This document shows positions 1-6,214 of a stretch of DNA of 6,697 bases, piece after piece. Positions within the stretch are counted from its first letter, which is position 1, and each line of letters begins with the position of its first letter. The stretch is from positions 2,601 through 9,297 of the forward strand of contig DHDO01000021.1 of the NCBI GenBank assembly GCA_002399435.1, given 5' to 3'. Under the pieces are notes generated by a model, which did no database searches, was not told where the DNA came from, and saw only the letters and a list, made by a program, of their open reading frames with translations. The stretch is from Firmicutes bacterium UBA4874. GTDB taxonomy: Bacteria; Bacillota; Clostridia; Caldicoprobacterales; DTU083. A program made the position numbers and the translations under genes.

Positions 1-285
1 CTGCTGAAAAAGCCGAAAATATTGATTCTGGACGACTCCACCAGCGCAGTGGATACCCGGACAGACGCCCTGATCCGGAAAGCGCTGCGCCGGTATATCC
101 CGGAAACAACAAAAATAATCATTGCCCAGCGTACTTCCTCCGTCGAGGATGCTGATCGCATTATCGTCATGGAAGGCGGTACCATAAACGCAATTGGCAG
201 CCATAAAGAGCTTATGGCAGAGAATGAAATTTACAGGGAAATCTATACATCCCAGAATAAGGTGGTGAAAGAGGATGTGGAATAG
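1..285 (+). CDS. ABC exporter half-transporter, C-terminal fragment (degenerate-site subunit)
   Basis: This is the last 94 codons of an ABC exporter subunit; the membrane domain, Walker A and signature motif lie upstream of the window. The reading frame is open from base 1. Visible in order are a Walker B segment (LILDD, second D at 34-36), the D-loop SAVDT, and the switch region IIIAQR, where the usual histidine is glutamine (codon 127-129). In type IV ABC exporters the residue after Walker B is normally the catalytic Glu and the switch residue His. Having Asp and Gln together is the known signature of the degenerate subunit of heterodimeric exporters such as TM287 of TM287/288. It overlaps the next gene by 11 bases, which suggests translational coupling. 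The likely role is as the partner of the downstream subunit in a membrane efflux pump, with ATP bound but poorly hydrolysed at this site. The substrate cannot be told from sequence. The family call is firm, and the degenerate-subunit call is well supported. Confidence 0.93.
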   Translation: MLKKPKILILDDSTSAVDTRTDALIRKALRRYIPETTKIIIAQRTSSVEDADRIIVMEGGTINAIGSHKELMAENEIYREIYTSQNKVVKEDVE

Positions 286-2224
286 AAACATGAAAGATAC
301 AGCAAAACGCGAAAAGACAAAAGAGCGGGAGATAGATGTCGGAAATCCAACGCAAAGTACAATCGGACGGCTTGTGAGAATGATATTTGGGTTCTACCCC
401 GTCATGCTTCCGGCGACCATTGCCTGCATCCTTTTCAATGCAATCATTAGTTCCATCCCTGCGGTATTTATGCAGAAGGTTATCACAGTCATCGAAGCAA
501 ACTGGAAGAGTGGAAACTGGAACGCAGCAAGCAAGGTCATCCTTCCAGCCGTCGGTTTGCTGGTTTCATTTTATGTCCTGTCCCTGCTGTCCGGCTTTGC
601 CTTTCATCAGATGATGGCCATTATCACCCAGGGTTCGCTGAAGAAGCTTCGTACCACGATGTTTGGCAAAATGCAGGATCTGCCCATCCACTATTTTGAT
701 ACCAACAATCACGGCGATATCATGAGCCACTATACCAATGACATCGATACGCTCCGTCAGGTGATTTCCCAGTGCTTCCCACAGCTTCTGATCTCCACCG
801 TAACCGTAGTTACGATCTTTTCAATCATGATCTATTTTTGCGTGTGGCTGGCTTTTGTCGTGCTGGCAGGGGTTGCCCTGATGCTCCTGATCACAAAAAA
901 GATCGCCGGCAATTCCGCAAGGCATTTCTTCCGGCAGCAGGATGCCATTGGAAAGGAAGAAGGCTATGTGGAAGAGATCATGAACGGACAGAAAGTCGTG
1001 AAGGTTTTCTGCCACGAAGAGGAAAGCCAGGCGGATTTTAACCGGATCAATGATTTGCTCTTTACCGAATCCGAAGCCGCCAACAAATATGCCAACACCC
1101 TGGGGCCAATTCTCAATAACGTGGGCAACGTGCTGTATGTCATTGTTGCCCTTGTGGGCGGATGCCTCCTGCTCTTTCATGCACCCAACCTCAGTCTTTC
1201 CGGCTTTCCCCTCAGTATCAGCGTTGTCGTTCCGTTTCTGAATATGACGAAGCAGTTTACCGGAAACATCAATCAGGTGTCCCATCAGATCAATTCCGTT
1301 GTCATGGGCCTTGCAGGAGCGAAACGGATTTTTGCCCTGCTGGATGAACCGCCCGAAGCCGACGATGGATATGTTACACTGGTCAATGCGCGGGAACAGA
1401 ACGGAAAAATCGTGAAATGCAGAGAACGGACCGGAATGTGGGCCTGGAAACATCCCCACAGGGCAGACGGAACCGTAACCTACACCAAACTGTCCGGGGA
1501 CGTAAGGATGTCTCACGTGGATTTTGCATATGAACCGCATAAGCCAGTCCTGCATGACATCACGCTTTATGCGGAACCCGGGCAGAAAGTTGCCTTTGTC
1601 GGCGCCACCGGCGCAGGAAAGACAACCATCACCAACCTGCTCAACCGATTCTACGATATCGCAGACGGCAAAATCCGTTACGACGGAATCAATATCAATA
1701 AAATTAAAAAAGGGGATCTGCGCCGCTCCCTCGGCATTGTTCTGCAGGACACGAGCCTGTTCACAGGAACGGTTCTGGACAATATCCGCTATGGAAAGCT
1801 GGATGCCACGGATGAAGAGTGCATGCACGCCGCAGAACTTGTGGGAGCAGATGATTTTATCCGGCGCCTGCCGGAAGGATACCAGACCCCCATCAGTGCA
1901 AACGGGGCCAATCTTTCCCAGGGGCAGCGACAGCTGCTGGCTATCTCCCGGGCTGCTGTTGCCGACCCGCCGGTGATGATCCTGGACGAGGCCACCTCCT
2001 CCATTGACACGCGTACGGAAGCCATCGTTCAGCGGGGCATGGACGCCCTTATGCAGGGCAGAACCGTATTTGTCATTGCCCACCGGCTGTCCACCGTAAA
2101 GAATTCCGATGTCATCATGGTACTGGATCACGGGCGAATCATTGAGCGTGGAAGCCATGAGGATCTGATCGAAGAAAGGGGCGTCTATTATCAGCTTTAC
2201 ACAGGCGCGTTCGAGCTGGAATGA
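275..2224 (+). CDS. ABC exporter half-transporter, membrane plus ATPase domains (catalytic-site subunit)
   Basis: This is a complete 649-residue type IV ABC exporter subunit of the TM288/BmrD/YheH type. Residues about 35-340 form the six-helix membrane domain, followed by a linker of some 45 extra residues (about 361-405) and the nucleotide-binding domain. Walker A is GATGAGKTT (443-451, K449), the Q-loop Gln is Q491, and the signature is LSQGQ (547-551) instead of LSGGQ. Walker B ends in catalytic E572, and the switch His is H603. It therefore supplies the hydrolytic residues that the upstream subunit lacks, and its altered signature would face the partner's degenerate site. The likely role is drug or lipid-like efflux as a heterodimer; the substrate is unknown. 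The start is uncertain: ATG 275 has GGTGG nine bases upstream, while ATG 290, with a more distant AGAGG, would give 644 residues. A strong terminator lies about 125 bases past the stop. Confidence 0.96.
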   Translation: MWNRNMKDTAKREKTKEREIDVGNPTQSTIGRLVRMIFGFYPVMLPATIACILFNAIISSIPAVFMQKVITVIEANWKSGNWNAASKVILPAVGLLVSFYVLSLLSGFAFHQMMAIITQGSLKKLRTTMFGKMQDLPIHYFDTNNHGDIMSHYTNDIDTLRQVISQCFPQLLISTVTVVTIFSIMIYFCVWLAFVVLAGVALMLLITKKIAGNSARHFFRQQDAIGKEEGYVEEIMNGQKVVKVFCHEEESQADFNRINDLLFTESEAANKYANTLGPILNNVGNVLYVIVALVGGCLLLFHAPNLSLSGFPLSISVVVPFLNMTKQFTGNINQVSHQINSVVMGLAGAKRIFALLDEPPEADDGYVTLVNAREQNGKIVKCRERTGMWAWKHPHRADGTVTYTKLSGDVRMSHVDFAYEPHKPVLHDITLYAEPGQKVAFVGATGAGKTTITNLLNRFYDIADGKIRYDGININKIKKGDLRRSLGIVLQDTSLFTGTVLDNIRYGKLDATDEECMHAAELVGADDFIRRLPEGYQTPISANGANLSQGQRQLLAISRAAVADPPVMILDEATSSIDTRTEAIVQRGMDALMQGRTVFVIAHRLSTVKNSDVIMVLDHGRIIERGSHEDLIEERGVYYQLYTGAFELE

Positions 2225-2349
2225 CGGCATTTACCGGTTCGGGAAAGAAACCTGATATTTGATGTATTTTACTATTGCTGTTTCTTTTCATGGAATAAAC
2301 CGGTGTGCTGTGATTTGCAGAAAATGATTTGGCATTTCGTAAAAGCAGA

Positions 2350-2394
2350 AAAAGGGAAGCCGGAGAGGTACGATATCTCCCCGGCTTCCCTTTT
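2350..2394. terminator. Bidirectional intrinsic terminator between convergent genes
   Basis: The arms at 2350-2363 (AAAAGGGAAGCCGG) and 2381-2394 (CCGGCTTCCCTTTT) are exact reverse complements, 14 bp. The 17-base loop can add a short GAG/CTC helix. The stem is GC-rich in its inner part and ends in an A-tract on one side and a T-tract on the other, so it reads as an intrinsic terminator on both strands. It ends the plus-strand ABC operon and also lies about 100 bases past the minus-strand radical SAM gene. Confidence 0.9.
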
Positions 2395-2493
2395 GGCTTT
2401 GACAACAATATTGTTTATGCTTTGCTGCCTATGCTGTTTTTTCCGGTTCCTTTTCCGATTGGTTCCTTTGTAAAACAATTATTACAGGCTGGC

Positions 2494-3912
2494 TCAGGAT
2501 ACCTTCGATCCCGATTTCTCAGTTGCCTTCCCTGCCTCTCCATCTTCTGCCTCACCGGCAGCACATTCGGAAGCAGCAGTGCCGCCATGTTTCTCACTCC
2601 AGATACGATCTGCGGTCCCGGCCCATTTCTCCGCCGTATCTTCACATTTTCCACTCAACTCGTCAATGTCTTCCGGCTGAATAAAGTCTGTGGAAAAGGC
2701 TCCGGATTTCTTCACCATTTCCCTCAGCCGGTTCGGGTTATCCAGCAGCGGGCAGGGACGAAGCATGTTGTCATTGAAAGGCTGACCCTTGTGATACTGC
2801 TGGAACAAAGGCGATTGCAATGCCTCCAGTAAGGTTTGATTATGGATATTGCAGTTCGCATAATGAATAAAGGCACAGGGTTCAATATCACCATTTGCAT
2901 TGATATGCAGATATCTTCGTCCACCGGCGATACATCCGTCCACATATTCCCCGTCGTTCCAGAAATCCATGGTGAACAGCTCTTTGGTGTTGCGGAATTT
3001 GCGAATCTGACGATACATAAACTCACGCTGCTCTGCTGTCACCATCAAATCCGGAACCGCATCCACGCCTACCGGCATATAAGTAAAGTACCATGCGAAC
3101 TTCGCTCCCTGGTTAATCAGGAAATCCGTAAATTCCTCACTGCCGATTACTTCGGTGTTGGCTCTTGTATAGCAAAGGGAGGCGCCAAACGCCAGCTTTT
3201 TGCTTCGGAGAAGGTCCATGGCCTGAATCACCTTTTGATAGGTTCCCTTCCCGCGTCTGGAATCCGTTGCTTCCTCAAATCCCTCAATGCTGATGGCAGG
3301 CACAAAATTTTTGACGCGCAGCATCTCGTTGGCAAAGTCCTCATCAATCAGCGTACCGTTGGTAAATGCAAGGAACTCACAGTCGCTGTGTTTCTCACAA
3401 AGACGGATAATATCCTTTTTCCGCACCAGCGGCTCCCCGCCGGAATAGATATAGAAATAAACGCCAAGCTCTTTCCCCTGCTCAATGATGCTGTCCAGGG
3501 TATCATAGTCCATGGAAAGCTTGTTGCCATACTCTGCTGCCCAACAGCCTGTGCATTTTAAATTACATGCAGAAGTGGGATCCATCAGAATTGCCCACGG
3601 GACATTGCAGTCATATTTCTTTCTGTTCTCCTCCTGCAGCGGACCACCCTTCATATTTGCATTCAGGATAAAGTTCATAAAAACAGTCTTCCGGACCCCG
3701 GGGTCGATATCGTCCCACAAACTGAGAATCAATTTGTACCAGTTGTTATCCTTATCTTCAATCACTCTTCGAAAAACTTTCCGTTGACTTAACACAGCGT
3801 CTTTCCGGTCCAAACGATCCACCCAATCCAGAAGATTTGGAATATTTTTTCTGGGATTGGAATCCAAATAGGAATATGCCAGCTTTATCCCTGTACCAAG
3901 TGCCTTATTCAT
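2494..3912 (-). CDS. Radical SAM protein with SPASM-like C-terminal cysteines, substrate unknown
   Basis: This is a 472-residue radical SAM enzyme. After about 105 N-terminal residues that I cannot assign comes the CxxxCxxC motif C116-NLK-C120-TG-C123, which binds the SAM-cleaving 4Fe-4S cluster, then the SAM-contacting GGE motif (158-160). The C-terminal part has C327-x13-G341-x4-C346, matching the opening of a SPASM domain, then C354 and C387, which suggests at least one auxiliary Fe-S cluster. Residues about 440-472 are a low-complexity tail rich in Ala, Gly, Glu and Lys. SPASM/twitch enzymes often modify peptides or cofactors, but I see no small precursor-peptide gene next to it, so no substrate can be named. 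The start is well supported: AGGAGG at 3921-3926, eight bases before the ATG. It is convergent with the ABC operon and has its own leader, so it is probably a separate transcription unit. The superfamily call is firm. Confidence 0.93.
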   Translation of the reverse strand: MNKALGTGIKLAYSYLDSNPRKNIPNLLDWVDRLDRKDAVLSQRKVFRRVIEDKDNNWYKLILSLWDDIDPGVRKTVFMNFILNANMKGGPLQEENRKKYDCNVPWAILMDPTSACNLKCTGCWAAEYGNKLSMDYDTLDSIIEQGKELGVYFYIYSGGEPLVRKKDIIRLCEKHSDCEFLAFTNGTLIDEDFANEMLRVKNFVPAISIEGFEEATDSRRGKGTYQKVIQAMDLLRSKKLAFGASLCYTRANTEVIGSEEFTDFLINQGAKFAWYFTYMPVGVDAVPDLMVTAEQREFMYRQIRKFRNTKELFTMDFWNDGEYVDGCIAGGRRYLHINANGDIEPCAFIHYANCNIHNQTLLEALQSPLFQQYHKGQPFNDNMLRPCPLLDNPNRLREMVKKSGAFSTDFIQPEDIDELSGKCEDTAEKWAGTADRIWSEKHGGTAASECAAGEAEDGEAGKATEKSGSKVS

Positions 3913-3958
3913 ACATCAAACCTCCTCTTCTTACTTCCACCTGAAAACTCTATGGTTT

Positions 3959-3967
3959 ATTTTAGCA
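3959..3967 (-). promoter_or_regulatory. Extended -10 promoter candidate for the radical SAM gene
   Basis: Read on the minus strand this is TGCTAAAAT: a TGn extension followed by TAAAAT, five of six matches to TATAAT, about 45 bases before the start codon. No good -35 lies at normal spacing; TTGTCT at 3989-3994 is too far away (24 bases), but gives 19-base spacing to the alternative -10 TATGCT at 3964-3969. This is motif reading only. Confidence 0.4.
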
Positions 3968-3990
3968 TAACCCATATTCCCGGTAATTAG

Positions 3991-4037
3991 ACAAAGCAGG
4001 CAACGTGTAAAAATGCCTTACACGTTGCCTGCTTTGT
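3991..4037. repeat. Perfect 20-bp inverted repeat / hairpin, possible terminator
   Basis: The arms at 3991-4010 and 4018-4037 are exact reverse complements over 20 bases, with a 7-base loop (AAATGCC). The left arm is ACAAAGCAGGCAACGTGTAA. It lies 37 bases downstream of the stop of the minus-strand ThyX-like gene, where a terminator is expected. However, the sequence after the stem is CTAATTACC on the minus strand and AAAAACG on the plus strand, so neither direction has a clean T-tract. A terminator is the simplest reading; an operator or a small structured RNA element is also possible. Confidence 0.8.
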
Positions 4038-4074
4038 AAAAACGAAAATCCTTTCCCGGCACGGATAAAAAGAT

Positions 4075-4692
4075 TTATTCCCCAAGGGTAATCAAATCCG
4101 TGGCATAGGGCAGCGTCCTGATATAATCACAGAAGGTATGCCATTCGCTCAGTTTGTGATTTTTCCGGGAATGGTAAATATTTGCCAGCACCTCATAATT
4201 GAGGGAGCAGGTCCGGAGCTGGTTGTAGCTGGACGGAAGCAGCTGAATCATATCCATCCAGACCTGTCGGTCCTTCGTCCGAAGATACTCCTGTCTGAGC
4301 TCTTCCAGATACGCAACGATTTCGCTCAGCTTCTCCCTGGTCTTTGGAGTCATCTGATCATGGCTGAACTGATCCATACGGAATTCCCGGCTGTGTATTT
4401 TATGCATGGTGCTCGTGGAATTGGAAACCGTGCCCACCTTATAGGTATCAAACTCTTTCCACCAATAGATCGGTGCATTGATGTCAACCGAGACAAAGAT
4501 CTGTCTCAGAAATTTTCTGTGATCCCGTCCCGCTTTGCAAAGGCGCTTTGCAAGAGCCAGGTCATTTTCTCCCAATATATATTTCCCGGCCTTGAAACAA
4601 CTGTCCATTCGATTCCAGCTGTTCATGGGATTTCTTGCACCGCGGATCGCATTTTCGAAGTTCATGACACTGGAATTCCCTACTGTCAACAT
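4075..4692 (-). CDS. ThyX-fold-like protein lacking the ThyX catalytic motif, function unknown
   Basis: This is a 205-residue soluble protein with no signal peptide or membrane segment. I compared it from memory with flavin-dependent thymidylate synthase (ThyX, Thermotoga maritima type). The segment IFVSVDINAPIYWW (65-78) lines up with the ThyX strand that ends in APIF, just before its RHRxxS motif. Later, L152-P153, N165, L169 and R176 keep ThyX spacing (LP-x11-N-x3-L-x6-R), followed by H179 and E183-W184. The catalytic RHRxxS is replaced by T83-Y84-K85-V86-G87-T88, the dUMP-binding Arg after NExS becomes M96, and an Arg before the LP motif becomes Ile. It is therefore probably not an ordinary thymidylate synthase; a repurposed relative is an inference. 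The start has GGAGGG at 4698-4703, five bases upstream. A hairpin separates it from the VIT gene upstream. The coding call is strong, the fold call moderate, and the function unknown. Confidence 0.88.
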   Translation of the reverse strand: MLTVGNSSVMNFENAIRGARNPMNSWNRMDSCFKAGKYILGENDLALAKRLCKAGRDHRKFLRQIFVSVDINAPIYWWKEFDTYKVGTVSNSTSTMHKIHSREFRMDQFSHDQMTPKTREKLSEIVAYLEELRQEYLRTKDRQVWMDMIQLLPSSYNQLRTCSLNYEVLANIYHSRKNHKLSEWHTFCDYIRTLPYATDLITLGE

Positions 4693-4703
4693 AAGATCCC
4701 TCC
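4693..4703 (-). promoter_or_regulatory. Ribosome binding site of the ThyX-like gene
   Basis: On the minus strand GGAGGG (4698-4703) lies five bases before the ATG. It fixes the start of the 205-residue protein and shows that the gene is initiated independently of the VIT gene upstream. Confidence 0.8.
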
Positions 4704-4718
4704 AACAATATAAAATAG

Positions 4719-4768
4719 GAAAGAAAGAACCTCAGGCAAAGCTTTCGGGGTTTCACCGGGGTTCCTTC
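4719..4768 (-). terminator. Probable terminator downstream of the ferritin/VIT gene
   Basis: On the minus strand GAAGGAACC (4760-4768) can pair with GGTTCTTTC (4723-4731), nine pairs including one G-T. The 28-base intervening sequence is GC-rich and could fold further. It is followed by a T-rich run (TTTCC). It starts only about 11 bases after the VIT stop codon and about 30 bases before the start of the ThyX-like gene. The long loop and imperfect T-tract make read-through or attenuation plausible. Confidence 0.5.
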
Positions 4769-4779
4769 AGCAATACACC

Positions 4780-5652
4780 TTATAAATCAATGCCCAGGAC
4801 GTTTTTCACGAGCAGACCAACCACAAAGGAAATTGTCGCAACTCCAAGGCTGATCCCGGCCATTACAAGAAAATTCCGGCGGAATGGCCTGCCTTTGGCA
4901 ATGGAAATGTAATAATTAAAACCGGCAATAATTGTAACGGCAATCAGCAGCGTAATACCCAGGGCCCAAAGATAGCTGCCGGATGGCAAAATCAGATAGG
5001 GAATGATCAGCAGCGCAACGGTCACCAGATAGGCAGTTCCCGTATATGTAGCGGATTTGGCCGCATCCTTCTGTCCTGCCTCACGGGAGGAAAGATAGCC
5101 GGAAGCCGCCATGGACAGCGTCGCAGACACGCCCGTAATCAATCCCGCCATGGCAATGACATGCGTATTCTGCATGGCCAGGGTATATCCTGCCAGAGAG
5201 CCGGTGAGCTCCACCAGCGCATCATTCATCCCCAGCACCATATCCCCCAGATAATGCAGGCGTTCCTCATCCAGCATGTCCAGCAGCTCCTGCTCATGAT
5301 GCTCTTCATCCTCCAGAATCTGCTTCAGTTCGGGAATGGCATTGATATTCTCCCTATAGAATTCGATTGCCTGATCCTCACCATTTTCCAATTTCTGAAT
5401 GATAAACGTATATCCCAGAATCCGGGCGGCCAATATATTCCAAAACAGCCAGAAATGCCGGGGCTTCAGCTTGCAGCCTGTATACTTCGCAAAGGTCGCT
5501 GCATGTCGGGATTCTTCCCTGGATATGGTCTGAAGCGTTTCCCACTCACTTTCCTCTTTCGTAAGCCGGGCAATCCTCTCATATAAAGCTGCTCCGTCCA
5601 CTTCCTGCTGCTGAAGTATCCGAAAAGAAATCTTGTCTGATCCTGCTTCCAT
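4780..5652 (-). CDS. Ferritin-like/VIT (MbfA-type) membrane protein, probable Fe/Mn transporter
   Basis: This 290-residue protein joins two domains. Residues about 8-130 are a rubrerythrin/ferritin-like helical domain with candidate di-iron ligands E17, E47-x2-H50, an Glu in the 92-101 helix, and the cluster EDEEHHE (114-120, ExxH at E116/H119). Residues about 135-288 are a CCC1/VIT1-type membrane domain: GMNDALVELTG (141-151) matches the first VIT helix, SMAASGYLS (180-188) is the second conserved VIT segment, and hydrophobic helices follow at about 204-222, 228-247 and 259-285. Proteins of this build (MbfA) export iron in alphaproteobacteria, while VIT1/CCC1 proteins move Fe2+ or Mn2+ out of the cytosol. 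The inferred role is metal detoxification or homeostasis at the cytoplasmic membrane, with the N-terminal domain sensing or oxidising iron. The start is supported by AGGAG at 5660-5664, seven bases upstream. The family call is firm; the metal and direction are inferred. Confidence 0.93.
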   Translation of the reverse strand: MEAGSDKISFRILQQQEVDGAALYERIARLTKEESEWETLQTISREESRHAATFAKYTGCKLKPRHFWLFWNILAARILGYTFIIQKLENGEDQAIEFYRENINAIPELKQILEDEEHHEQELLDMLDEERLHYLGDMVLGMNDALVELTGSLAGYTLAMQNTHVIAMAGLITGVSATLSMAASGYLSSREAGQKDAAKSATYTGTAYLVTVALLIIPYLILPSGSYLWALGITLLIAVTIIAGFNYYISIAKGRPFRRNFLVMAGISLGVATISFVVGLLVKNVLGIDL

Positions 5653-5678
5653 TCTTTTTCTCCTTTCTTTCCTGTTAT

Positions 5679-5684
5679 ATTATA
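5679..5684 (-). promoter_or_regulatory. -10 box of the ferritin/VIT gene promoter
   Basis: This is a perfect TATAAT on the minus strand, 25 bases before the ATG. The hexamer at 17-base spacing (5702-5707, TTCTGC) is a poor -35, so the promoter may depend on an activator or be read by another sigma factor. Confidence 0.55.
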
Positions 5685-5818
5685 TAGTATAGCACAACAA
5701 AGCAGAATTTTATCAGTCTCCATAGCAATGAAAATTTCGGTGTAAATGTGATTAAAAATATCCGGCTGAATTTTGCAGATAATATTTTTTTCTGGATTAC
5801 AAGCGTTTTTGAGTCCTG

Positions 5819-5847
5819 TTGACAAACAAAGAAACCAGTAAATACTG
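5819..5847 (+). promoter_or_regulatory. Plus-strand promoter-like site with overlapping palindrome
   Basis: A perfect TTGACA at 5819-5824 is followed after 16 bases by AATACT (5841-5846, four of six -10 matches). The -10 overlaps the palindrome CAGTAAATACTG (5836-5847), the layout of an operator over a promoter. No plus-strand gene follows within 450 bases, and a transcript would run antisense to the tRNA. It could be chance. Confidence 0.25.
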
Positions 5848-5918
5848 ATTCTTTCAGCATGCCGCATTAAAATCGGATATCAATCACAATAATATTATAA
5901 TTTCTGGTCTTATAACTG

Positions 5919-5952
5919 AAAAAACGGGGATCAGCTTATCCACTGAAACCCG
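5919..5952 (-). terminator. Intrinsic terminator of tRNA-Ser
   Basis: On the minus strand, CGGG (5949-5952) pairs with CCCG (5925-5928) and, inside it, TCAG pairs with CTGA around an 8-base loop. A run of six T (5919-5924) follows directly. It begins six bases after the tRNA CCA end, the expected place for a single-tRNA transcription unit. Confidence 0.85.
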
Positions 5953-5958
5953 CTTATA

Positions 5959-6051
5959 TGGCGGAGAAGGAGGGATTCGAACCCTCGAGACGCTTGTGGC
6001 GCCTACACGATTTCCAGTCGTGCGCCCTCGACCAAACTAGGCGACTTCTCC
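5959..6051 (-). tRNA. tRNA-Ser (anticodon GGA)
   Basis: This is a 93-base class II tRNA. The acceptor stem GGAGAAG (5' end at 6051) pairs with CTTCTCC, followed by discriminator G and an encoded CCA (5959-5961). The anticodon stem CACGA/TCGTG (6006-6010 with 6018-6022) encloses the loop CTGGAAA, so the anticodon is GGA (6013-6015), reading UCC and UCU. The T arm GAGGG/CCCTC has loop TTCGAAT. The long variable arm between anticodon and T arms is typical of tRNA-Ser. Confidence 0.97.
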
Positions 6052-6065
6052 ATATCACTGATTCA

Positions 6066-6071
6066 ATTATA
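6066..6071 (-). promoter_or_regulatory. Possible proximal -10 box for tRNA-Ser
   Basis: This is TATAAT on the minus strand, 14 bases before the tRNA 5' end, which would give a leader of roughly seven bases. No TTGACA-like hexamer lies at normal spacing (GGGCAG at 17 bases), so it may be secondary to the stronger upstream site at 6160-6191. Confidence 0.4.
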
Positions 6072-6159
6072 AATGGGATTTTCTCCCGCTGCCCTTCGAT
6101 CGGCCTCTTCCCGGACGATATCCAACCGCCGAAAACAAAAGACACGAACAACAGCAAGT

Positions 6160-6191
6160 ATTATATTACACCAACAAAACAACCTTGTCAA
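6160..6191 (-). promoter_or_regulatory. Distal promoter on the tRNA-Ser strand
   Basis: On the minus strand a perfect TTGACA (6186-6191) is followed by TAATAT after 17 bases (6163-6168) or a perfect TATAAT after 20 bases (6160-6165). It points at tRNA-Ser with a leader of about 100 bases containing no visible gene, so the precursor would need 5' trimming by RNase P. It is back to back with the nagA promoter. Confidence 0.6.
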
Positions 6192-6214
6192 CGATCTGAT
6201 GAGAAAAAAATAGG

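Larger units (their letters stand above)
5653..5958. other. AT-rich intergenic region without a gene
   Basis: I find no convincing coding sequence here. It holds the VIT-gene ribosome binding site and -10 box (5660-5684), a plus-strand TTGACA with a small palindrome (5819-5847) and the tRNA terminator (5919-5952). The rest (about 5700-5818 and 5850-5918) is AT-rich with no structure that I can name. I looked for a Fur-type operator near the promoter and saw no good match. Confidence 0.7.

Noticed and set aside
821..2230. Open frame of 469 codons on the minus strand inside the ABC gene
   Set aside because: It lies wholly antisense to a clear ABC transporter, has no recognisable domain, and looks like a codon-bias shadow despite its length.
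2329..2832. Plus-strand open frame of 167 codons
   Set aside because: It runs through the terminator hairpin and then antisense to the radical SAM C-terminus, so it is not a gene.
2836..3561. Open frame of 241 codons on the plus strand inside the radical SAM gene
   Set aside because: It is antisense to the conserved radical SAM core, with no ribosome binding site or family motif.
3913..4074. Precursor peptide gene for the radical SAM/SPASM protein
   Set aside because: I searched the spacer on both strands and found only the inverted repeat and a promoter-like site, with no small ORF carrying a ribosome binding site.
4138..4713. Open frame of 191 codons on the plus strand over the ThyX-like gene
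   Set aside because: The minus-strand frame has a good Shine-Dalgarno and family-like motifs; this one is its shadow.
5685..5760. Fur-type operator upstream of the ferritin/VIT gene
   Set aside because: TGATAAAATTCTGC resembles half a site, but the second half does not match, and GAAAATTTC is too short to count.
5675..5860. Small hydrophobic minus-strand ORF of 61 codons upstream of the VIT gene
   Set aside because: It runs into the VIT promoter -10 box, has no ribosome binding site, and its composition just reflects AT-rich spacer.
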